Notes: generated by a model from the letters alone, not told the origin. 64,000 bases of DNA from Pyricularia pennisetigena (GCF_004337985.1 NC_043744.1:1788816-1852815), one strand, 5' to 3'. Numbered from the stretch's first letter, positions 11,448 to 24,400 are shown. Translations and numbers: made by a program.

Positions 11448-13803
11448 CACCCCATGTGATACAAGACTCTGATGATGAAGGCAGTGACCTCAGTCCTGTC
11501 AAAAGCCCGGTGGCGCCAGGGCCAGCTCAAGACGCCCCAGGTCAACATGAAGACCAACCCGACGCGTCACTTGCGCCATCTCGGAGCGGCTCTACAGACC
11601 CGTCTTTCTTTCAAAGGATCTACGATGAGCATAACCAAACCGGAAGCATAGACCTTTCGAGGCAACGCCAGATAGAAGCTGAACCAAACCCTGATTCTGG
11701 CCTTGTTCACATTGTCCAGAATACTCGTTCTTCACTTACCGACCCCACCATGGCAGAATCAGCTCGCAGTAAAACAGCCCATGTGGCAAATGCTGAGTAT
11801 AGCTCCGCCTGCACGCAGGTATCCACTACTGAGAAGCCAGGTCGCCAGTCGGAAATCGACGACGACATCTGGGACATTCCCATCAGCCCAGAGGCCAACG
11901 TACCCGAGCGCAAAAGTGCACGGAAGGATGAATCGGCATCAGTTGCCAAAGTGTATGGCAAGCGAAAGAAGATTTCTCACCAATCGGTTGGTCTTGAAGA
12001 CAGCAGATATGATGATTTGGAAGCCCCATCACCAGCGACACCAGTCGCCAAGCGAGCGCGGCATGATGACCAGGCCTTCTCGATCGGGGCAACGACTATG
12101 AACAGCCTTGTCTCGGTGAATATTCCAACGACTATGAACCAAGTCGGATCTACTACCATTTCGGCCCTGAAGAAACTTACTACGGGGGTTGGAACATACG
12201 GATCACGTCAAGTGCAGGATCCGTCAACAGAAGCCCTCGGTCAGGACAGCGTGAGCTTGATCACCGTTCCTGTCAGTGACGATAGGGGCCAACCAACTCC
12301 CGTTGATGTTAGGCGCAGGCGCGGTAATTCCAGCGGCTTAGTGACCGAAACGCAGCTTACAGATACGCAGAAGGACACTCGCATTGAGGTCAAATTGTCC
12401 CAGGCTTTGAGCTCCAGTGAGAAGCAAGCATATCGGATTTTCAACCTATCTGGAGATTCGGATACAGTGGAGGCTATGGATAGCTCATCGCTAGCGCTTC
12501 CATTGCCTACAACAGGCGGGAGAGATCTGAATAGATCCAGTGGCGATGCCACGGAAGCTGCGACGACACCGAGCGCGTATGCGGGCTCTTCAGCTCGCCG
12601 GACAGCCGAAAATAGCGACCTACCCTCCACTGAAATACCAATGCCTCCTCCATCTACATCGAGTACCCGAGGACGGAAGAGGAAATCAGCCGCAATAGTA
12701 AGTTTGGGGCTCTCGTCTCATGATGTGGAATTAAACTAACACAAAACCAGCCAACATCATCACCTGACATCATCTCAGGCACGACCACGAGATCCGCTAA
12801 AAAACGAAAATTTGGATTTGCTGGAGACGATGAGCTTGGAGCACATGACGAGACAGTTGGCCACAGTCCATCCGCTCCGCGCTCTTCGCGCTTGAGGTCA
12901 TCAGCTCTTGATTCTCTGCCTGATACGCAACCACCTCCTGGGGGCTTTCAACTTCCGCATTTGCAAGAGTGTCCGGCTCCAGCTGCCGATGCTGCAAAAT
13001 TACCTACGGGAGAAGAAGATGCGCCTTTGCAAGAAACTGGGCAGAGCCTAGAGCCTATTCTGATCTCTTCTGGTCAAGAGGCAGCGCCGGAAGAGCCTAC
13101 AATTGCACAGGAGCCGTTGGTTCAGACGCAGAAAAAAAGGGGCCGCAAGAAAAAGGAGGCGCCAAAGCCGCCAGAAGTTTCCCCTGTACCTGTCGAGACT
13201 GAAGAACGAAACCCGGGGCCAACATTGGACAATGGGGATACACCATTTGTCCTGAAAGGGGATACCTCAATACTGCAGCCCACTGAGACCTCCCAGACAA
13301 AGCCCAAAAGGAAAAGAGGGAGACCTAAAAAGTCTGCAGCTAAAGTTGATAATATGTCAACCAACGCTCCAGTCGCCACAGTAGAGAACGACTCTGCCGA
13401 GGTTGGAGGATTTGTAGACGACACTCCTCGTGCACATGTTGATGCCAGCGGCACAAGCAGAAATACAGGCGATTATTCCAAGGGCCGGCAGAAGAGTGAG
13501 TCAAGCCAGCCCAGTGATGCTCGGGACGACATGAGCACAAGCGACGGGGGTTCCCGACACAAAAGTGGGCGCGAGGGGAAGTTACCTGCCATCGAAGCTG
13601 CACAAGCGAATATGCAGACGAACAAAAACGACGAGGACATCAAGGACGGAAAGCTTGTGAAGCCTCCGGTCTCAGCCGAGCCAATAAAAAAGGAGGCAGC
13701 CACGTGCAGTCGAATCGGAAGCCAGGTTGGCAAGGCTACTTACAGGGTGGGATTGAGTAAGAGAACACGGATTGCGCCTTTACTCAAGTCATTGCGCAAG
13801 TGA
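11444..13803 (+). CDS. Large disordered AT-hook nuclear protein with a conserved-looking basic C-terminal peptide
   Basis: Two exons, 11444..12697 and 12751..13803, give 768 residues; the intron has a GTAAGT donor and a CTAAC branch site. No folded domain is visible. The protein is rich in Ser, Thr, Pro, Glu and Asp and probably disordered. DNA-binding features are basic AT-hook-type elements: RGRKRKS before the intron (about 410), KKRGRKKK (about 545) and the full core RKRGRPKK (about 604). Residues 8-16 form an acidic patch (DSDDEGSD). The extreme C terminus (745-768) is compact and basic, with the sequence TYRVGLSKRTRIAPLLKSLR. That tail resembles the RAD51-interacting tail of animal RAD51AP1 in its G-L-S then basic/hydrophobic-P-L pattern, from memory only. 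Function is not known; a chromatin or recombination role is inference. Confidence 0.72.
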
Positions 13804-15001
13804 AAGCAGGTTTTACATTACTCGTTGAGTCCATGAAATGTGGCGGCAGACAAACTCAATTCACATTGGAATGATATTTTTTTGTTCATTTCGTCTCGCG
13901 TGTTTCCGCTCCCCACCCATTTGCTCCCCTTACCCATGAACGATGGTATTCTTGATATCCATAACTAAGATTATGGTTTTCTATTACCCTTGCGAACACC
14001 CAGCTTGAATCTGTTTGTACCATTGACCTCAATTTTTATTCATTTTTATGACAAGCCACACCGGTATGGCTGAGAGACATTGTCACAAGTCTCCATAGTG
14101 CTGAGCCAACCCGGCCCACTTGTCGCATTCTTCCTTGGCCCTTTCGCAACACCGACCTATGTTATTATTCATGTTCTACCATACATTCGGTTTTACCCTT
14201 GTTAATTTCGTTCTGGGCCTCGCGTGGGTGCCCAGAGTTTCTCGGCTAGCATCCACGGCGAGGAGCCAGTCAGAGATCTGCATTTTCGGCAATGGTTTCT
14301 TCTCATGATGAGCATTACATCATTATGCCCTTGGTTGTCTCTCAGCTCTGACAGCGACACAAGTGCTACTACTGGGTCTGGGCCAGGACGATATCTACTT
14401 GTACTTTATAGGTAGTCATCGTGGGGGCCAATCCGCAATGGGGCAGCACATTGCATCACCAAATTCAAGTAGATTCAGGTCAGTTACGGATTGAGCATAG
14501 CGTGGGCCACAATTCTTTTTTTCTCCCAACTTTGAACCTCCGTTTTCCGCTTTGCCGGTTCCCCCTCCCATTCCTCTATCTTCTCGGGCAATTGCTATTG
14601 TGTTCTCGCCCCACGGTACTCATTTCAAGTTGTGCTTGGCTCTTGCGGCTTGCCCTACCTGGCTAGCTCTTCGGCACCTTCTATCCTGACTTTGACTGAT
14701 TATACGTTTTATCCGAAGTGTAATAATTTTCTTTTGTCAAAAGCCAAGCACATCTTTGGCGCGCAGTTAAGTTCGTTTTCGGTCTCTCCCGGTATATTGT
14801 GAGCTCTGCCCGGCCTAGTTTGTCCTGGTCTCTTCACGCGTAACCACTGCCCGTCTCTTGGCTTCGCTTCGCCGGACGCGTCTGTCTACGTCATCCGTTG
14901 ACCGACTTTTTTTTTTTNNNNNNNNNNNTTTTTTCGTTTATTCCTTTTCCTCTTGGACTTCACTCGGATGTTATAACTCAGTACTGTCGCCTCCATGAGC
15001 G
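13804..15001. other. 1.2 kb spacer with an assembly gap
   Basis: Pyrimidine-rich intergenic sequence with no gene that I can support. An 11-base run of N (14918-14928) sits inside a T tract, so the true tract length is unknown. Two 60-80 codon frames at 14120-14666 show no family features. Confidence 0.5.
14918..14928. other. Undetermined bases (N x 11) within a poly-T tract
   Basis: Eleven N bases lie between two T runs about 75 nt upstream of the threonine-synthase-like start codon. They mark an unresolved homopolymer and do not touch coding sequence. Confidence 0.95.
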
Positions 15002-17054
15002 ATGCCATTGTCCGTGTACGACGCCGATGAGGAGGCAGTTTCGCCATCCCCGGCTTACCGGACTAACACTGCGACTCATAGCGATTCTCAGCGATACCTG
15101 AGCACTCGAGGTGACGACATTGGTGTATGCAACCATCCTATCGCGCCATGTTGCCGCCATAATTCTCATTTTGTCTTCTATTCCACGAGCTGACAGCGAA
15201 CCATGTCAGTTCCGCTTCCAAGACACCGTCCTGAACCCTCTGTCCTCGGACGGTGGTTTCTACCTCCCTGAGGGCACGCCCAAGCTCTCTCTGTCGGATC
15301 TCACAAGATGGAAGGACTTTTCGTTTCGCGATCTCGCTTTGGCAATCTTTTCCATCTTTATTTCTCCGGCTGAGATACCCGCCGAGCACCTCGCCCAGAT
15401 CGTCGACGCCAGCTTAGCAGGTGTTCCGAATGCATCGTTTGCGCCCGTGACCAGGGTTGACCAGCATCATGGGCTGTACATGGCGGAACTTTACCATGGC
15501 CCAGGAGGCGTTCATGAGGGATTCGGGCTGAAGGCCTTGGGTGCATTCTTGGACTATTTTCTTGAAAGGGAAAACGTGAGCCTAGCAGGCCAAGGTGAGT
15601 AGAACAAAGTAGCAAAGAGAAGGCAGAAGGGGGAATGACAAAAAACCTCTGCTGCCCTAGCCCGTCAAGGTTTTTTTTCTGCGGGCGTGTATCAGCGTTT
15701 TCCTAGTGGCTCACCAAGTGTATCTAGAAAAACATCATATCACTGTCATTGATGGGCTGGCTGGAGAGGTTGGTTTTGCGGCCGGCCAGGCGTTTCGGGG
15801 AAGGCGAAACGTCTCATTTGTGTCACTTCAGCCGTCATCTGAGGCGCCTTCCACGGATGTATCTGAAAGCCCAGATATTTCGGGGACCAATGTGCATGTC
15901 ATTGGCACGAAGATCGCCTCAAGTCAAGATACCAAGGTATGCAACCATTTTCCCATGTGCCTCTAGAGATCTTTTGCCTGACATTATATACATCTGAACA
16001 GCAAATTGCTAGGCAGTTGGCTCGGGAGAGCAAGCCGGGCTGCGTTCAAGACCTTGAAACGCTGCTGTGCGGAAGCTGGCCTCGCACTCTTGCGGGAATA
16101 GCGTCATACTTTTTTGTTTATTTTCAAGTTGCAAGAGCGGCACCTTCCTTCAAGTTTGGGTGGGACAAGGTCAGCTTCGGCGTGCCTACTGCCGACTGGG
16201 ACATAATATCAGGATTCGTTGCCCGGAGGATGGGCTTGCCGGTGGAAAGAATCATAGTTGCAACCTCACAACCCGACGGTCCTCTGGACAGGCTCTGGGC
16301 GACCGGGCGGTACGAGCCGGATTCGCAGGCGGGCAACAACAGCGCACCGTCGATGATGACAGCGACTCGGCAAAGCGAACGTCTAGCGAACGACGACGAT
16401 ATCTTGTTCCCGGGCCAAAACGCCATCGAGACGGTGCCCGAGTTCCTCGTCAGCGGCCACGTCGAGCGGCTGTTCTGGTTCCTCGTGTACGATTTTGTCA
16501 CGATGGCCGGCCACGACATCATGGACGCGGAGTGGGACAGGCGGCAGGCCGGCGGGGAGATACAGACGTGGCTGCGCAAGCTGCGCTCCAAGGGCGGCTT
16601 CGGCCCCGTCTACCAAGACGTGCTGGAGAGCGGTAGACGCTGCTTCGGCTGTGAGCGTACGGGTCGCCCGCAGGTCCAAGGCACCGTTGCCGAGGTATAC
16701 CAAGGGTGCGGGGGCCTAGTCGTCGACCTTGGCGCCGCGGCGGCCATCAAGGCGTCCATAAAATCCATCAAGACCGAGAAGATGGCCGGGTCCCGCTCCC
16801 AGGCCACGGTGCACGTGGTGTTGGGGCTGGAGGATCCTGCCCTCAAGGTCGAGGAGCTCGAGGAGGCGTTGGGCGCTCTGGCTAGGACGCAGGGCTTTTC
16901 ATCATGCCTGCAGAAGGTGCTGAACAGGAGTCGGGAGCTCGAGGAGAGGCGAGTCTCGGGGCGGATAGACATGCATGTTGTGGCTGGAAGCGTGGATGAG
17001 GTGAAGGCGGCGGTTGATGCGATCACTTGGGCTGCTATTGAGCGGATTGAGTAA
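15002..17054 (+). CDS. Threonine synthase-like protein lacking the PLP lysine (predicted pseudoenzyme)
   Basis: Four exons, 15002..15124, 15210..15594, 15707..15936 and 16002..17054, encode 596 residues in an unbroken frame. The N terminus matches fungal threonine synthase: QRYLSTRGDDIGFRFQDTVL then SSDGGFYLPEG. The core landmarks are present in order but altered. In Thr4 the PLP Schiff-base lysine sits in HGPT-x-AFKD; here the aligned run is HGPGGVHEG (137-145), with Glu144 at the lysine position. The phosphate-binding SGDTG is AGEVG (188-192). The PTGNFGD block is PTADWD (308-313). Later regions keep the family layout (KMGLPVERIIVATSQPD-like block, LDRLWATGRYE, VSGHVERLFWFLVYDF). Losing all three sites argues against threonine synthesis. 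Intact exons and good splice sites argue against simple decay. A regulatory or metabolite-sensing role is inference. Confidence 0.82.
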
Positions 17055-17732
17055 GGGGCTTTGGCTTATGCAGGCCAGAGACTGACTTGTTGCTCGCTCA
17101 AATCCAGGGTATAGTAAACGTCAACTGCTTCCGTAAGGACAGGTTGGGATGGGGATATCCAATAACCCCTAGTCCCCGGATGAGCGGATAGGCAAGCCAT
17201 TGTCTGTCAAGCAGGGCAGGTTTTTGCTGTTTGTCCAACAGACAACCAATAGTCAGTTACGCTTGAAATCAAACCGATTGCCCAAGCAACTTGCTTCCAG
17301 TCATGATTCGTGTACCTAGCTGTGAATTACATGCCCAACTAGCAGACGTCAGGTTTATGTTTGCGGCAAGCACGCTCCCATCACGAGGATGACTTCTGTT
17401 GTTGGTCGGCAACCTCTCCGCTACTAATGAGTACATGTTTGTTTGCGCGCGGCGAACTGTGTGTTTGATTTCTCTAAAATTAAACGAGCTCATTCTTTGC
17501 AAACAGTTGTTTCGGAACCCAATAGAGACCAGACATCACAAACAACTGGTGGCGACGACGTCCAGCCAAGGTCTATAAAACGCGCGTTGCAGACGCCTTG
17601 GAGAGCATTCGTTCTCCCACCTTACCACAAGCTCATAATCCGCAAATCTATCGTCGCAAAAACACAGATCATCAAGATCTGCCAATCTTACCATCACTCC
17701 AACTCAACTCGATCTCTTGATCAACCTACACA
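17055..17732. other. Spacer with the promoter of the small SMP-like gene
   Basis: About 680 nt. A TATA box precedes the next gene and is listed separately. The rest shows no coding potential that I trust. Confidence 0.5.
17574..17580 (+). promoter_or_regulatory. TATA box of the SMP-like gene
   Basis: TATAAAA lies 152 nt upstream of the ATG at 17733, followed by a C/A-rich leader typical of strongly expressed fungal genes. No other strong TATA match is near. Confidence 0.6.
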
Positions 17733-18014
17733 ATGTCTGGAAACTCGAACCAAATGACCAAGGACGCTGCTTCTCGCATCCAGTCCTCCTCGGTAAGCTA
17801 CTTCCTGTTTCTTTGTTATGTGTCAAGGGGTTTTATTGTTTTCAAAAAGCAAGACGAAACATCCTCACCCATTCTATAGGATAAGACCTTCAACCAGACG
17901 GGAAACAAGGACGGCGGCTTCTCCAGCCGTGCTCAATCGGCTGCTGACAAGAACGCCAACGCCACGGCGGCGGCTTCTGGCGGCAACAAGCAGGGCGGGA
18001 TTCAGAAGAAGTAG
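17733..18014 (+). CDS. Small hydrophilic SMP/LEA-like stress protein
   Basis: Two exons, 17733..17792 and 17880..18014, give 64 residues. The protein is Asn/Gly/Ser/Lys/Ala-rich with no hydrophobic segment and no cysteine. Two short motifs recall the seed-maturation-protein (SMP) repeat: MTKDAASRIQSSS near the start and GGFSSRAQSAADKNAN in the middle. It ends in a Gly/Gln/Lys tail (GGNKQGGIQKK). Small fungal proteins of this type are often abundant in conidia or under desiccation and heat; the same role here is inference from composition. The TATA box, C/A-rich leader and codons such as AAG, GGC and GCC suggest strong expression. It has no operon-like link to its neighbours. Confidence 0.72.
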
Positions 18015-19521
18015 AGTCTACTCAATTGGTGGTGTTCGTCTTTTGATGGCTTGATCAAAAGATGACAGGGTTGCGAGGGGTTTGGGATGGACAGGACATA
18101 CGGGAAGAGGTTTATTTTCTGGGATAGACCTGTTCCTCCCATTTTCACCGCTATCTGACGATAACACTGACTTCTATGATACGGGAATCTCATGTACAAG
18201 AACTGGACAGTCGCATCTAGTTTACTTGGCAAGCTATCCACCAATAAAGAGTTTTTACTCACATCTAGAACTTTGTCCTTGCTCGAGTGTACCCCACATG
18301 CCTCTGACGCTGGCCCAGACTTTCGGGGTTGCTAACACAGCGCATTGCCGGCCGTTGGGTAATATTAGTCTAGTTAGGTCCCGGGCGATGCGGGCGTCAT
18401 CCCTTGCATGTGTCCGTTTGTCACATGAAAGGTGCGGTCAAGAGTGCACCTCGACGTCATTTGCCTGTCCCTGTACTGCTACCCTCCCTTAGACGGGCGA
18501 CGGGGCCGAATTTCAATAGTTGCTAAAAGGCCATGGCCGGCATGAAGACTGAAAGGTTGGCCGTTGATTTTTGCGCAGTTCACAAAGGATATGATATTTT
18601 GTATTTTGGTCCTACACAAAGATGAAAATAATTTATCTGAGCAACATATTACCCGGCGATAACTAAAAAGGATCAAAGGGATATTAGCGCTGCTCGATAA
18701 TAGGTGGGCTTCAGACGCGTGACTATCAGTGATCGACACCATCAGCGTTGATCTTTGCCTCCAAGTGGTGTATGCGTGCGTTGCAAGGGGCACAGGGATT
18801 TAAATGTCAGCACGTCAATTTCTTTTACTTCTCTTCTTCCATCAAGGGGCCACAATGGGTGCAGCAAGGCGGTTTCGATTTGGGCAAGTACGGCTGACCT
18901 GCGATGGCGGGGTAGGTGAACTGGTATTGGTGGGTAGAGTGACCAAAAAGATAAGGCAAGTATAGTAGCTATCTACAGGTAGTACCTTCCTAGCTTTCTT
19001 AGATCTTGAACCTCGAAAGCTTCTTATTGGCAGCATATGCACAACCCGCAGAATTGCAGACTGTCCATTGGCCAGAGGCTTTACCAGGTAAGCTTGCAGC
19101 TTGCCTCAAGGTACCTGTCACCATCTTTAGCTTGCCCTCCTTTCGAACCCTCCATTGCCGAGCCTCTCGATGGCAGCCTCTGGACCGCGGACGGTCGACA
19201 TCAGCGCGCCGCCAAGGACATACGCCATAATGATACACTACCGCTTGCAGCAAGATCGCGTGCGATCGGGCAGAGTTTCAAAGGCCCCGGTCATCGGCGG
19301 CCGGCGTAAGTAGAGCGCAGCTCGCTGTTGCTCTCGCTTGTTTCTTGAAGCTCTTGTTTCTCATGCCGCGCACATTTCTTGTTTTTTTCTTTTTCACTCG
19401 GGTGAACCGCCTGCACTGCCTGCACAGTTTGCTATTTTTCGATACAGATACTCTTTGCCATTTTGCAGCCTGATTGAATCTCGACCCGGTTGCTTTATTC
19501 CTCCACCGCGCCTAGACCAAT
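18015..19521. other. 1.5 kb spacer; no supported gene
   Basis: Several 60-136 codon frames occur on both strands but none has family features, splice pairing or consistent codon use. A pyrimidine-rich stretch just before 19522 fits the leader of the next gene. Confidence 0.45.
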
Positions 19522-21429
19522 ATGGCACTTATATTGAGCCTGTGCGCCTTCTCGGTTGGCGTCTTGGCGCAGTCGACATCCTCAAAAGAGATCATATGGT
19601 CCTCAGTCGCCTACGTCTACCATGGCGAACGGCAGCCTCTTGTTGCCCTCGGCAGTCCAATTCTCACCCCGCTTGGAGCCCAGCAAATGTTGGCCCAAGG
19701 CACTCACTTTCGCGCCCGATACCTGAGCAGTGGAACATCTGGCAGCACCGGGAGTTCACACCGCATATCGAGTCTTGACACGGATTCTCTGGATTCCACC
19801 AAGATCAGCATATTGTCCAGTGACGATGCATACGTTTCCTCGAGTGCCATTGCCTTCATGCAAGGCTTGTATCCTCCTGTTACGGGAACCATGGCCGGTA
19901 TTGCGGGCGGTGCTGCGGTCGCCAGGCTTGCCAACAATTCTGTTCTCGAATTTCCACTCAACGGCTATCAGTACCCTAGGATACAAGCCTCTTCAATGTC
20001 GAGTCCTGAATCTATCTGGTAAGCTCCTCTCGGGAAAGTAAACGCTCATGTCTCAGAGCCAGCATCGCTTGAGCTGCTAACTTTGTTTCTTTCTATCTTC
20101 AGGTCTCAGGGATACCGCAATTGTCCTTCCAAAAGCCACTCAGAGCTGGAGATTGTCAACAGTGGGGAAATGAAGAAGCTCAAAGCAGAATCGCAGCCTC
20201 TCTTTGACAAATTTCGTGATAGTCTGTTGGAATCCTCGGGCCTGTTCAAGAGCGTCTCGAGTTTAGAATACGACTATTTCGGCAACGCTTACGATGTTTA
20301 TGATTTTGTCCAATACAACTATACCCACGATAATATCACGCAGACCATCGTCCCACGGGCAGATATTGACAGTCTTGAAAAATATGCGGCTCGACAACAA
20401 CGAGAGCTGCACGGCAACCTAACTGTAAGCGGTACAGAGCCAAACGACCAGATTCGTGCCATCGGCGGTAAGACCCTTGCTGCCAGGATTCTCTTGCAAA
20501 TCAAGGCATCCAGCAATGATAAAATCGCGACGCATTCGAGCCTCCAAAGGAGCAAACTCACCTTGATGTTTGGCTCTCACGAACCCCTTGTCTCCTTATT
20601 TTCACTCACTGGGCTCGTCAACGGTAACAGCAGACAAGTCTTTGAGGCTCTTCCCAAACCAGGGGCAGCAGTCGTTTTTGAAACTTTCACGGCCGGAGGG
20701 AGCGCGTCTGAGGATGGCCAACCACCTCCCGTCGAAGACCTTTTGGTGCGCTTCCTGTATCGCAACAGCTCGGAGGATAACGCATCATTCGTGGCGTACC
20801 CACTTTTTGGTAGAGGCAATGCGGAATGGCAGATGAGATATACGGACTTTGCAGATGCGATAGACAGGATTGACCTGCCGACGTGGCAGCTGTGGTGCGC
20901 TGCTTGTGGTCATGGTGCAACATTTTGCCCTGGCAATAAGGCTGTTACATCGGGACTCGACGGCCTAGGTGAATCGGGTGGATCGAGGGGGAACATGAGC
21001 CTAGCAGTAGCGGGAGTCATTGGTGCCGTTGTCGCCCTAGCCCTCATGGCGATTTTGACAATCATGGTGGCCCTTCTTGGCGGTCTAAGGCTCAGTCGCA
21101 GAAATCAGACGCAAGCACATGGCTCAGGAGGCCTTGCTGCATCCGGCGGTTTCCGAGGTGTGGAGAAGAGAGAAAATGATCGTGACGTGCAAGTTACCCA
21201 AGGCGGTATCCATCACGAACGTTCTGGTAGTTGGGAGTTGAGATGCGCGGGTCCCCAAAGCCATCAACAAGTTGCGCGTGATGTCAGTCTTCGGCCAGGA
21301 CTCTCCGTGATGCGGCAGCAAGGGGATAGCCAGACGCCGGGGAAGCGAGGGGGTAATGCATCGCCGCTGGACGATGAGACCGGCAGCATATTCGGTGCAT
21401 CACCTGTAGAGCCAAGGTCTGCCATCTAA
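19522..21429 (+). CDS. Membrane-anchored histidine acid phosphatase family protein with an RHG-to-YHG change
   Basis: Two exons, 19522..20018 and 20103..21429, encode 607 residues. A signal peptide (1-16, LILSLCAFSVGVLA core) leads into the histidine-phosphatase domain. The catalytic motif, normally RHGxRxP, reads YHGERQP: the nucleophilic His and second Arg remain but the first Arg is Tyr. The proton-donor region, normally HD or HE, reads GSHEPLVSLFSLTGL, so His-Glu is kept. Several NxS/T sequons and paired cysteines (for example CAACGHGATFC) point to a secretory ectodomain. A single membrane span lies at about 464-493 (SLAVAGVIGAVVALALMAIL), followed by a ~115-residue cytosolic tail with basic residues next to the membrane. 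This is a type I surface protein. Whether it hydrolyses phosphomonoesters is uncertain because the missing Arg helps bind phosphate in the family. Confidence 0.83.
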
Positions 21430-24400
21430 GCATGGTCTGTCTTTCTGTATCTGTACATGGGCGCAAGCGGACACCATGTCGATCTTTGAGATGGCCACAA
21501 TGGTTCAGTTCGTCGCTCTGTCTATGTGTCATCCTTTGTTCAGATCCATACTTGCAACATTCATGGCTGTCTTGGATCTCTTCAACGCTCGCCCAGTCTG
21601 ATCTTACAGTCATTTCGCATTACCTCTGTGGGACGTTGACTGTCTTACAAAGCTGGGATCTGGACATTAGTATAAGTTCTAGAGTTAGGGGCAAAGCTCT
21701 ATGGCAAGTTGAACTTACTGCTAGCTGGGGCGATACTGCCAGCATGTGATAGTTGGTAAAAGTCTATGTTCACCGAATAACGCTTCCCCCTTTCACCGTT
21801 CATTGAGTGAGGGCAGACTGGCTTCGTACTCAGTCATTTTCATTGGTTGGCTAGCCTGAGACTACGCCCTTGGAGAGATCATGGCATTGACTACAACCGG
21901 ACAAGAAACAAATGATTTCGCGCATGAGGAATCTCGGGGCGACCGGCTGTTGGTAGATCTCTCCGGAGCATCATGACGGCCTGTTTTCCTGAGTTGGCTG
22001 AGAGGCACCGGTGGTGGCCGTCAGAAATTTAGTCCGATGGGGCATATTTGGAAACACTCAAAGGTATCACGGTTGAAACTGAAAATCGAACCGACTGACT
22101 CGCAAGCGAAATCTTCAACAGAACTCGATTTTTAACTAGCCTAGTTCTAGTCTAGACCTAGACCTAGTCCACTTACACTATCATTAATAAGCCCGCAAAG
22201 TCAAAGTCGCGAACGGCACGTGGCATAGTCATCCACAAAGGCTTGGTCAGAGGCGATGAAGCCTCGAAAAGAGTCGTGCCGGGGAGACGCCGCTGGACTA
22301 CGTGCAACTGGGGGCCAGTAATTAAGATTCGGAACAGTGAGTCAAGAAAAGATTCTCAACGAACGGTTCTCGGTAGAGATTGGTTGGAGTATGTTGGACC
22401 GAACTTGAAGGTAATCCTAGCAGGCTAGCAGGTAGACGCGGGTTTTGAATGTCGTCTCGTGTGCCGACCCCCGTTATGAGAGATGAGAGCAAAACCGTGA
22501 CGCAGACGTCTGATGTTGACGACCTTCAGGAGCCAGGAGCCCAGATCCCAAACAAAAAGAAAAAAGAAAAAAAAAACATTTTAGGTTTTTCTATCTTGTT
22601 TGTTCTACGATAATTGCGAGAAAATAAAAAGCAGATTTCCTCTTTGGGGAACGCGCACCTTGGCTGCATCATCGACAAGCCTAACCTCAGAATTCCCGAA
22701 TGGCTTCGGTAAGTGGGTTGGCGGGCGGAGGGCACGCCTTGCGGTATGTCGCACCTTTGTTTGTAGTTTGGTTGGCTCTGAGCCATACGTACTCAATGCA
22801 GTACATTCCTGCCTAACGTCAGTCTTACAAACCGTTGGTCATTGCAATCCTGTGGGTTCAATTTATCTACTTCTCTGTGTTGCGAACGCGGAAGAAAAAA
22901 AAAAGTCAAATTTTGACAGCGAACCAAAGATCAGCTTTTGTTACCAGGCGAGCATTGTAGTATGCGGCGGCTTAGTTGCTCTATGTTCCAGTCTAGGTTC
23001 AGATTAGATCGTTTTACAGCTCTCCCCCTAAAGCATTTAGTCTCAACGGTGGGTGGGGTGGTCTTTGTCCTTGGCATCATCAGTCCACGGCGTTTGACAT
23101 TTTGCCTTTTTTCTCCATCTAGGGCAATACTGTATTATACTGCTGGGCGGTTTTCGCGTTCCATCGCACGCGCGCGCCCGCATCCCGCGGGTCCGGGACG
23201 ATGTGGGCGCGTTGCAGGGCAGGTGAAACTTTTTCTGTTGTGTTTTACGCGCCTTTTCGGAACGTGCCGGGTGATCTGTTTGCACAGAAACCCGGGCTCG
23301 GGGGTTTTCTTCTTGCGCCCATATCACATTTTCCCTACCTTTTATTGTTTTCTTTCGAGGAATAGCATTGTGGCCCCCACCCCCACCCGACGTTGACCTC
23401 TGTGCTCATGCCTGGATAATCTGGGATAAGATCCTACTCGGTCATTGCAACATTTGTCCCGAGTAAGTCCTTACCATACCGTACCCCAATGCGCCAAGAC
23501 AAAGACATTTATCGTGTTGATCTGCTGCGCTCATGGGACACCCCAGAAGGTAAGTTTGGTTCTTTTTTTTTTTTTTTGTCTTTTTTTTTTTTACTTCTCG
23601 GTTGCTTCTCCGGCTTGAGCTGCCTTGCGGAGTCATGAATTAGGTATTCTATGCAATAAACAGAAGCAAAATAAGGCCTTCATAACCGGTAGTACGTCAT
23701 TTGAAGACAATATTGTGGCGAGGCAGCCCCAGAAAATAGGAGAGGTGCAAAGAACGACACCGGCGTTGACCTCTCCAGCCCATACCACGGTAGTTGCGCA
23801 TTGGCATAAGGGTGCTGTTCTCTCACAGCCTGTATTTTGGTCATGGCATTGAAGAAGACATCGGCCAAAAAGGTGGGGGGCTGTTGCTGTTGGACTATTA
23901 CTATATTCGGGGTTGCTCGAGAGTTTCTTGTTCGACTTGGCTGACATCCATGGACATGTGCCCCACAATTAGCACTATAACCAAGATGGTGTCCCACACT
24001 TACTGTGCTGAATTTGCTGTATAGGTGCAGCCACTCCAGTAGTACACAACAATGGCACATATAGACTGATGTTATGCCAAACGTGCTATAACCGCGGAAC
24101 CCCATCAGCGCCAACGTGACGGGTACAGTAATTTACTACTTGCAGATGTTAACCCGGAGCAGGTCCCCCAAATCCCCACAGCCGAGTTGCTTTCTGTGTT
24201 CAAGCATTGGCCAGGTCCCACCCAATTCTTCTAATGATAGATGCTTGGCCTACGATGATCGTGAGGCTTTGATTTTTGGGTGTATGAAAAGAGAAAATGC
24301 CATGTAATTGACTGTCGGGATTCTGCCTTCGGGGGGTTTTTTTTTTGAAATTCTTTTGTTACGGGAAACAACTCCTATTGTTAGCTCTCTGCTAGATGTA

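Noticed and set aside
23680..24114. 144-codon minus-strand frame
   Set aside because: Composition switches abruptly between unrelated segments and there is no start context, domain or splice support.
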